A stretch of DNA of 64,000 bases. It comes from Anaeramoeba flamelloides. Its lineage: Eukaryota > Metamonada > Anaeramoebidae. Shown piece after piece: positions 55,738-64,000 of this stretch. The stretch covers positions 1,240,001 to 1,304,000 of the forward strand of contig JANTQA010000072.1 of assembly GCA_027625915.1 (NCBI GenBank). Reading direction: 5' to 3'. The notes under the pieces were generated by a model, which had not been told where the DNA came from, searched no databases, and was given only the letters and a program-made list of their open reading frames with translations. A program made the translations under genes and the position numbers. Each line of letters starts with the position of its first letter. Position 1 is the first letter of the stretch.

Positions 55738-56152
55738 TAATTTTGGTTTTTATTTTATTTTCTAATCAATATCACAATTACAAAGAATTAATAAAAACAC
55801 CCAAGAAAATATTGATCCAAATAGATTTTTTTAATCAAGTCGGTTAGCAGTACAAAAAAATCTAATAATTTGTCATTTAAATAATCCGCTCAAGAACTAA
55901 CGCCACTCTCTTTACTAATTTGTGGTTAGGAATTATTTATAAAAAAACAAATACAAAGACAAGTAAACATTAGTCTTTTTTAGATTATAAACGGGCAATA
56001 TTTTTATTTCATTTTTTTTTGATTTTCAAATAAAGACACAAATTATAACCTACTTCTTTGTGAATTCACTTAATTGTAAAAGAAAAATCTGGTAAAGAAA
56101 ATGATAATTTTCCCATTTAGAGTTTTTAAATAGCCAATGTTTTTTATTTTAA
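55738..56152. other. Spacer, nothing recognised
   Basis: AT-rich sequence between two mobile elements; no coding or repeat signal. Confidence 0.4.
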
Positions 56153-56559
56153 CTCATTACTAAATTTAATTCATGTAAAAAATATTGGCTAACTGTAGAA
56201 ATAAAAGAAATGAATTAATAGGATAGAAATGGTATATAAACAAGAAATAGGGTTCTTTAAATAAATATAAAAAAAGAATTAAGGAGATATTGAAAGATTA
56301 AAATGTAATTTTTTGGGAAAAAAAATGAGAAAAATTTCACATTTTTATTTTTCTTAAAAAAATCATCGAATCTAGATAATTTTGAAAATATGTTGAAATT
56401 TTTGAAACAAAAGCATTTCATATTATTGAGCCATTTTAGTAAATTAAAGATCTAACCTCTAAAGTCAATTTGAATCAACCGACTATATGCATGTGTCTTC
56501 CTATCTTCAAATACCCAATTCTGGAAAAAAAAAAACAGAAGTTAAATTTTTCTAATGAT
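56153..56559 (-). mobile_element. PiggyBac-like MITE, inverted older copy
   Basis: 407 bp between TTAA at 56149-56152 and 56560-56563. Left end CTCATTACTAAATTTAATTC; on the minus strand the other end carries TTTTTTCCAGAATTGGGTAT. Collinear with 52875-53285 but more diverged. Confidence 0.72.
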
Positions 56560-58087
56560 TTAAACTTTGTCAAACATGGATTATTTATACCACTATAAAA
56601 CTCAAAGACTAGTATTTTTTGTAAATTAATTAATTTTATTTATTGGATAAAAGATCCATAGACTATGAACCAAAACGAATCAAGGGTATCTGCGAGATCT
56701 CTGAAAAATTCATTTAAAATGTAGCTCTTAATTTTGAATATTTTTTCAAAAAATTGTAGTTTTTTATTCAATAGAATACTTGGAACAATAAATACAAGTG
56801 TTAGAAAGTTAATTGAATATTTGAGATTTTAAAATGGCTATAAATTCCATTTATGAACTAATAGAGGGGTTTGGGTTTGTTTATTTTTTTTCATTTGGAA
56901 AAATTATTTTTGATTTTATTCTTTTCTGTTTCTTCTCCAATCAACGCCTTTCTTTAATTAAATAGAATTGAATTTTACTCAACACACCTATAGAGGATTA
57001 AGTTTCGTCTTTTTAGTGTACACATTGAAAAAGTATCATAGTTCTTGAAGAAACACACAATACAATAAAAAACCTTTATAAATTTTTTCTTCATTTTTTA
57101 CACTTGTGAAAAGAACAAATTTATTTTACAATTTTCAATTTATTTTTAAGAAATAAAAAGAAAATAAAATCTGTGAATATTATAAAAAAATTTTTCTATC
57201 CCTTCTTAATATCGTTTCGTCTTATTTATTTGATATTTCAGAAGTTAGATAATTTTATAAGTAAATAAAAAATAATTATTTACCACTTTTTATTATGAAA
57301 TTTTTCAAAATATATCCAATTCAACAATAACTAACAGCCAAAAGCTTCGTTACAAAAGGGTAAGTAGTTTTGTTAATGAGATGTAATTCTTTTTCGAGTT
57401 TAGTACCTAATTCAAAAACTTTTTAGAAGAAATTAAAGATCTTGAAAGAGAATATATATGAAGTTCAACCCTTAAGTCACTTGGGAAATAAGCCTTTCTT
57501 GTTATAACTGAAAGAATTCAATGGCAAATATTTAACCTTCACAAAGTTTTGAATTGGAAAAGTCTTGATCCACCAAAAAAAATAAAAAGAAAAATAGATA
57601 ACTTTCAGAGCTCACATTTTATTGTTAAAATTTAATTAACCATTTAATTTTAAATTCTGAAGTCGAATAAAATCTTGAAATTAGAAAAACATCAATTTTT
57701 TAAAATATTGTTGTGAATTACAACTTTTCAAATAAAATAAAAATTCCACCCTATGATCTCAAAATTACCATAGAAAGCCAACAAAAAATAGAAAGATCTG
57801 TGTTCGTTAATTGTTTTTTGAAACGACAAAAGCAAAATAAAAAATTAGAAAGAGAAACATTAATACAAGATCTTATTACGAATTACCAAAAGTCAATTGA
57901 TTTCTTTTTCTCAAAGATCCTCCAAAAACAAGGAACTCTTGGCTACTCGTAATAACAATATGTTCAATATAAGGTTTTTAAATTTAGAAGAAAAACAATC
58001 CTCATTTTTTTTTTCCTTCTCTTTATTTTGAAAATAGATTTTTTTTTTTTTTTGAATATTTTTTAAATTTTTTGATTATAAATACTT
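56560..58087. other. 5' flank of the PAQR gene
   Basis: Mostly AT-rich. A plus-strand frame at about 57713-57952 (IPPYDLKITIESQQKIERSV ... KQGTLGYS) has protein-like composition but no ATG, no acceptor at its start and no recognised family. It could be part of an unresolved exon. Confidence 0.35.
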
Positions 58088-59953
58088 ATGTTAGACACCG
58101 ATTTAAACTTTTCTTTCTCAAAAAATCTTTATGCTAAAGAAATAACGAACATATTATTGAATTCCGGTAAAGTAGAAAATCAATTACAAACAAGCCGTCA
58201 AGAAAGCAAAAAACAATTTTACCTCAAGCCCCAACAAAAAAGTAACTCAAAAAGAAAAACAAAACCAAACCTAACTATCAAAAAGCCTTTTATTGATTTA
58301 CCTTTGACAACTTATTCAAAGCTACCCAAATGGTTACAATTTAATGAACATATTCAATCTGGCTACCGTTTTGGTTATAATGTCAAAAATACTTTCAAAA
58401 GTCTTTTTCAGTAAGTTTTTAAATTTATTTTTTTTTTTCATTCCTTCAAACCCCTTTTCGAAAATCTAAAAAAAATAAAGTACAATAACAAACAAATAAC
58501 CAAACGAAAAAAAACAAGAGAGTACCCTCTTTTAGGTTAAATTTAAGATTTCACCCCCTTTCTTCCTTTTTGGTTGCTTTTTTGTTTTTCGAAAATAGAA
58601 AAAAATAGACAAAATGAAAAATGAATATTTTTTTGTCAATACAGTCAGTTCCACTTTTAAGGAACAAACTTTGAACTAAATTTAAGGCACAAGCTTCAAC
58701 TAAATTTAAAAGCTATATTAAAATCAATTGTAAAAAAAAAAAATTTCTCAAATTAAGGCACAAAATTCAAATTTTTGTAAAATAATTTGTAAAATAAAAA
58801 ATCCAAATTTTGTGCTTTAATTTAGAAATTTTTTTTTTTTACAATTGATTTTAATATAGCTTTTAAATTTAGTTGAAGCTTGTGCCTTAAATTTAGTTCA
58901 AAGTTTGTTCCTTAAACGTGGAACTGACTGTAATTAATAATCATGAAATCTATGATTTTGTGTTTAAATTCCAAGAAAGAAGTTTGAGTATAAGAGCACC
59001 GAGGGTGTAATTAACACATCTTCTTTGAGAATAATCAAAACAAAAAGAAAAATAAATTTAGTTTTTTCGATGTACTTGATCTCAAAAATCTACCAAGCCA
59101 AAGATAACAATTTCTAATCAATTTATTTCTTATTTTTTGAATATCTCTTTTTTCAACTTATTGTATTATCTATAGGTACCACAATGAAACTGTTAATATT
59201 TGGACCCATTTGTTAGGCTCATTAATTTTTGTCTTTTTGATTTTCTACACTTTCAAATCAGAATATTTGAAAGATGCAACTTTTGTCTCAAAATTATTTG
59301 TAATTTCCTCCCCAATAAGTGCAATTATTTGCTTGCTGTCTTCCACATTTTATCATCTCTTTGAACAAAGCAGTTTAAAATTTTCAGTAGGATTTCTGAA
59401 AATGGACTTGACGGGGATCCTCATCATGATCACTTTTTCGACGACACCAATGGTATATTTTTTGATGGCCTATTCAAACAAAATTTACTACTCTTATACC
59501 ATTGTTCTTTTGAGTATAGGAATCTTTTTCATTGTCTCAATTTGGGGCGGATTCAGCTTTATAAATAAGATGGTCAAGTTGAGGGCCTTTCTTTTCGTTG
59601 TTTTGTCTGGTTATTGCCTCTTACTCCCACTCCACGCAAGGTACCTGGAAACTTCCTCCTATGCAAATTATGCATTATATCGACTTTTTTTGCAATACGG
59701 CAGCTTTGGTATTGGGTTAATTTTTTATCTTACCAAATTTCCTGAGTGCATGACCAAATCAAATAAATATGACATCTTTGGTAGCTCTCATCAAATATGG
59801 CATGTTTGGATCATAATCGCCTCTGTGATCACTTATTATTCAATGTTTTTCCTTTGCAAATGTTATACAAATTTTACTAACGGTATACCGAATAACGCTG
59901 ATTGGACACAAAATTTCTTTAGATTTCAAGATTTAATCAATACATTTAATTAA
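58088..59953 (+). CDS. PAQR (progestin/adipoQ receptor, haemolysin III-type) seven-pass membrane protein, two exons
   Basis: Exon 1 is 58088-58410 and exon 2 is 59176-59953. The intron runs from GTAAGT to CTATAG and splits a Gln codon (CA/G), giving 366 residues. The joined sequence KLPKWLQFNEHIQSGYR...SLFQ-YHNETVNIWTHLLG is the PAQR entry motif. Seven hydrophobic segments follow. Conserved metal-site histidines are present in SSTFYHLFEQSS and in GSSHQIWHVW before the last helix. Family members (AdipoR, PAQR, yeast Izh) are zinc-dependent membrane proteins, several with ceramidase activity, in plasma membrane or Golgi. Exon 1 residues 1-95 are a basic, low-complexity cytosolic tail. The 765-bp intron contains a complete family C MITE. 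A TATGTTAG at the ATG could instead be an acceptor for an unseen 5' exon. Confidence 0.88.
58642..58930. mobile_element. Family C palindromic MITE in PAQR intron (TA-flanked)
   Basis: 289 bp. CAGTCAGTTCCACTTTTAAG at the left, inverse ...CGTGGAACTGACTG at the right. Arms of more than 120 bp pair almost perfectly around a short loop (about 58775-58800). TA at 58640-58641 and 58931-58932. High arm identity suggests a recent copy. Confidence 0.82.
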
Positions 59954-60226
59954 TTTTGAAATTATAAATAAACCAACAATTTTTGTTGTTTTGTAGATTT
60001 TTTTTTTATTTTTAAATATTTGATTTTTATTACTTTTTAGTACAAATAAAATTTAAAGACTGTTGATAGTAAATTGAATAACTTTTTTTTTACAGTTTTT
60101 TTTTTTTTTTTTTATTTTCATATTTTGATGGTTGAAGAAATCAAATGATGTTTAAACCAGTAGTATTGTTCCTTTTATTGATAATAGTAGATCAAAGTGT
60201 TGCTAGTAATGGAAAAAGTGGTTATT

Positions 60227-61435
60227 AAGGGTCTAGTCATTTACCGTGAATATGCACCATACTCAAGGGGTGACCCGAGACCAAAAAGGGTATTGTGAAA
60301 TAACCCTTCTTTTGGTTGACAAAGTTCAAATAACAAAAAAAAACATATTCATAGTCAATTTGACAAAAAATTCAATGAAGAAAAATAAGTTTAAAAAAAG
60401 TTACCTCTCAATTTCAAAAAATCAAAATTTAAAAAAAAAAAATTCATCTTTTCTCATTTTCTATTTCCAAAGGAGGTTAAATTTCTTTAATTTAAAACAA
60501 ATTGTTTTCTTGAAGCTCACAATCAATTTAATTCAATTTAAACTGATTTGTGGTTATTTTATAACCCTCTAAATTTGACCAAGTATGTTTATAAACTAAA
60601 TTTCAGAATAAATGGCCCACCTTACATTTGAATACTGGATTGCTTTCATATCATTTTGGAGTTTTTCCTCTCACAATGAAAAGTTTGTAAATAAATCATT
60701 TTTTCTCTTTTTTATTCTTTCAACTGTGTTTTGTTAAAATGGAAAATGAAAATGAAAACTTGGAAAGTAGTAAAAGATGAATTAATGAAAAAATTGGTTT
60801 CAAATATGAAAAAGAGATTAGATTTAGTTATTCAAATGAAAGGAGAATCGATAAATGGGTTTTTTTACTTTTTTAAATTTTCTATTTTTCATGTAATGCT
60901 TCTTTCAAAATAAATGTACCAATTTTTTTTTAAAGTTTTTTTTATTTTTTTTTCTTTTATTTTTAGACAAAAAATAAATATCTCTTGAGTATAGTATTGA
61001 ATATTAAAATCTAAATTTTTATATTATAATAGATAACTTCAATTATTAAAAATATTTTTCTTTAAAATTTGATTTTTAATAGGTTAATTATTATGAAAGA
61101 TAGTTTATAATATTCTTACGATAAAAATAACTCATTAGAAAAAAAAAAAAAAAAAAAAAGCCACCAAGATCTCAAAAAGCGCCAAAGTGCGACACTCCAA
61201 AACTGACATAGTTGTTTTCAAAATTGTAAATTATAACCACTCTAATTGTAAATCGAGTGTCGCTCTTTGACGCTTTTTTCTAAAAATGTCCTCATTTTTC
61301 ATTGTTGATTTTAGGAGATCGATCGTACATCATAGGTTGGTTGGTTTTTGATTGGTGTTAGGTCCTCAATAAAATTACTAAAAAGTTTTTTTCCATTTTA
61401 GTAAACAAAATATCACCGTAATGACTCGACCCTTT
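60227..61435 (+). mobile_element. Family E element, long copy
   Basis: Left AAGGGTCTAGTCATTTACCG and right, reversed, AAGGGTCGAGTCATTACGG, a clear terminal inverted repeat of about 22 bp. Collinear with 10591-11294 except for about 525 extra bp (60586-61110), which include a short Lys-rich frame (DELMKKLVSNMKKRLDLV). No transposase seen. Confidence 0.7.
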
Positions 61436-63056
61436 TATAATAAAATTAAAAAATATTTATAAATTCTTGATTGATAACTTTGAGGTTTAAGAGTTCATCA
61501 GAGCCCTGATTTGAAAATACTGTTAAATTTAAATGGAGAGAAATTTTTTTTGTTTTAAACTTCACAAAGAAGTATTCATTGAAATGTTTTAAAGTTTCAT
61601 TTTAAATTTATTTTATAAAAATGTTTCTCTTTTTTCAACTCTGACTGATAAAAAGTGATTTTAAGCTTTAATTACCGTTGTGGAAATTTAAATAAAAGGA
61701 CATTTAGAGTGTAATTTACACTTCTTCAATTAATAAAAAAAATTGGAATTTGTTTTTGTGCTTAATATTTCCTTGAAATTTTGTGTCTGGAAAGTGGAAC
61801 TGGCTTTTTAACGACTATAAAGAATACACACTTACTTGTTTAAAGATGTTTTTATATTTTTTTTTTAGTAAAAATAGTAAATATATTACTAAAATATTAA
61901 AATTTGTATAACTGTTTTTTTTTCATTTTTTTTTTTTCAGTAATAAGACTAATAAATGATGACTACATTAACCGGTTTCTACCATTTCACCCAAGTTTAA
62001 GAAAATATCTCAAACACGGGAGAAAAGAAATTTGTCAATATCTTCATTAAAACACACGGGAAAGTTATAATATTATTTTCATAAATTCTAAAAAAGAATT
62101 TTTTAAATATTGATTCACCAAGTAGAGCCCATTAATTTGTGTTGAAATATTCAAGAATAATACAAACATACATATTTACAAAAAAGTGATTTATTTTGTT
62201 TTTATATTTCAAATAAAAAAGTTAATTTGGTAAATATCACTCTTTATAAATTTGTAATTCACAATTAAGAGAAATAGTAATACTTACTAAGACCAATACA
62301 TAACTATATATTTCAAAATATGGACACATAATCCTTTTTAAAAAAATGAAAAAAAAAATTTAACTATATTTTGGATAAAACAAGATATTACCAATATAAA
62401 TTAAATTTTGCACAAATGTGTCTACAGATGTTATTAAAACAATAAAACCCAGTTAAATATTGTACCTTTTATTAAAAATTCTATCGAGATTGATCTATTT
62501 GGGAATATATACATATATGAACTTCATATCACCCAAAGGGGACCAGCAAAAAATGAAAAATTCACTTTATTTTTTTAAGAATAAACCAAACTTAGATTGT
62601 TTAGAAATAAAAGAAATAACAAACTTCATATAATAGTTCATAATATTAAAAGAAAAACCCGAACAAACCATAAATTTCAAAAAAAAAATTTTTTTAGGAC
62701 CTATTCATTGAAACGTATTGTTAAAAATTCTGAATTTCTTTATGAAATTATATTTGTTGACAATAATATTTTTTACTTGTAAATTTATGAATTTTACAAG
62801 AGCATACAAAGCCTAACTTTTCTTAATGTTTATTGGGGTTTTCAAATATTTTTTTTTTCAAATTTAATTTTTAAATAAAAAATAAAAAAGAAAAGAAGAA
62901 AAAAAAGCAAAAAGCATAATAAAAGAATAAAAAAAAATTTACAAAATGAGAAAAAATGATTCTGATCTAAAAATTGAAAATTTAGTTTGAGAAATAATAA
63001 ATTAAACTCATAGAATGTGCTCTATTTCCCCAACACAACTGGGCCCTTTTAACTGA

Positions 63057-63088
<32 letters not shown>

Positions 63089-64000
63089 TTATTATAAAAA
63101 CAAAAATAAGAAAATAAATTCCAATTTTCATACTTTATGAATATAATCTAAAAATAAGACGTAAAAGTTGATTTTTTCAATGAAAGTAACTATTTTGAAA
63201 GAATAATATTGGATTTTAATGAGCATCCAATTAATGATTATATAATAATTTTGATTATTTAAATTGTTATATCAGAATTTACAATAATTATACTAATATT
63301 TTGAAAAAAATTTTAACCACTTTTTTTTTTTAGAAATTCCATATTTATTTTAGTTCGAGTGGTTATGATGTGTTATTATGAGAATATAGATTTTATTTTT
63401 TGAAAAAATTCAAGCTTTTTTTCTTGATTTTATTATGCCTTAGATAATAAATCCACCACAACGAATCAAGTTTTGAATAAGATTTTTATTTAGTTTTTTC
63501 AACTATTTTCAATCCAGTGAACCAGTTAAATAATTATTAACAACTCAACTGTAAAATGAAAAACTATGTGTAGAAATATCTTGTCAAGTTTCTTTCCTAG
63601 TCATCAGAAAAGAATTTTTTAAAGTTGAACAAAAAATATTTTTATTTTTCAAAACAAACAATTATTTTAAAAATTTTCAAAGGGGTTTCTAACTCTTTGT
63701 TAAAATGATAAATTTTACACATATAAAATCACTTAGAAATGAAACTTTATGGAAATTTAACTCTGTATCCGTAGTAAACTTTAAGATTAAATATTAAATA
63801 TTGTCATTTGATTTTCGTCTTAAAAAACAGAAAAGATCTCTTTTTCGTAAAAAATATAATATTTTAATTCTTCGATAAAAGATGTTAATTAATTCAAATG
63901 GTATACCAAAACATCGTTTGGGTTGTAGTAAACATTTTTATTTATCCCATGTGTTCTTAAAAACATCTACCTGATAAAAAATTGTGGAAAAGATCACATT
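61436..64000. other. AT-rich region to window end, no gene recognised
   Basis: Contains a TA microsatellite at about 63064-63089. Fragments near 62900-63060 resemble the 24740-24840 and repeat H right-end words (AACTGGGCCCTTTTAACTG). No reading frame has coding character. Confidence 0.45.

Noticed and set aside
60246-60572. 108-residue ORF on the plus strand
   Set aside because: It lies wholly in the family E repeat; the equivalent stretch at 10591 does not keep the frame, so it is not under coding constraint.

Overview
This window is eukaryotic nuclear DNA from an extremely AT-rich protist. Genes are intron-containing, with GT-AG introns of about 110-270 bp plus a few of 0.8-4 kb, and use the standard code: TGA ends several genes and TGG encodes Trp. 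Proteins are rich in Lys/Glu runs. The mix of signalling and cytoskeletal modules (B-box/filamin/MORN, LisH-RasGEF, RGS-DUF547, PIAS-type SP-RING, PLAC8, PAQR) resembles the metamonad amoebae Anaeramoeba. That placement is inference from gene style, not proof.

Layout: a condensin II H2 subunit C-terminus (edge-667, +); a 5 kb repeat nest with CACTA-like elements inside a mariner-like MITE (1339-3282); a B-box/filamin/MORN protein (5666-7270, +); MITE-rich spacer; a four-exon PLAC8 gene (12174-12963, -); an SP-RING SUMO-ligase-like gene (17763-19172, +); a 9 kb, seven-exon LisH/REM/RasGEF gene (32016 to 23250, -); a TPR/coiled-coil gene with an in-frame TGA near its end (34725-36614, +); a two-exon RGS-DUF547 gene whose RGS domain is split by a 3.1 kb intron (45599 to 40068, -); a small two-pass membrane protein (52084 to 51677, -); and a two-exon PAQR receptor (58088-59953, +).

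The remaining sequence, over half the window, is spacer and intron packed with short non-autonomous DNA elements: TA-flanked mariner-type MITEs (several families), a tandem CACTA pair, a TTAA-flanked piggyBac-like pair, long foldbacks and dispersed repeats. I found no transposase ORF, so these elements must depend on enzymes encoded elsewhere. No tRNA, rRNA, CRISPR array or retroelement was recognised.

The genes do not form a pathway. Several (RasGEF, RGS, PAQR, TPR, MORN) fit small-GTPase, G-protein and membrane signalling in an amoeboid cell. Exon joins below were worked out by hand from frame, phase and splice sites; RNA evidence would be decisive.
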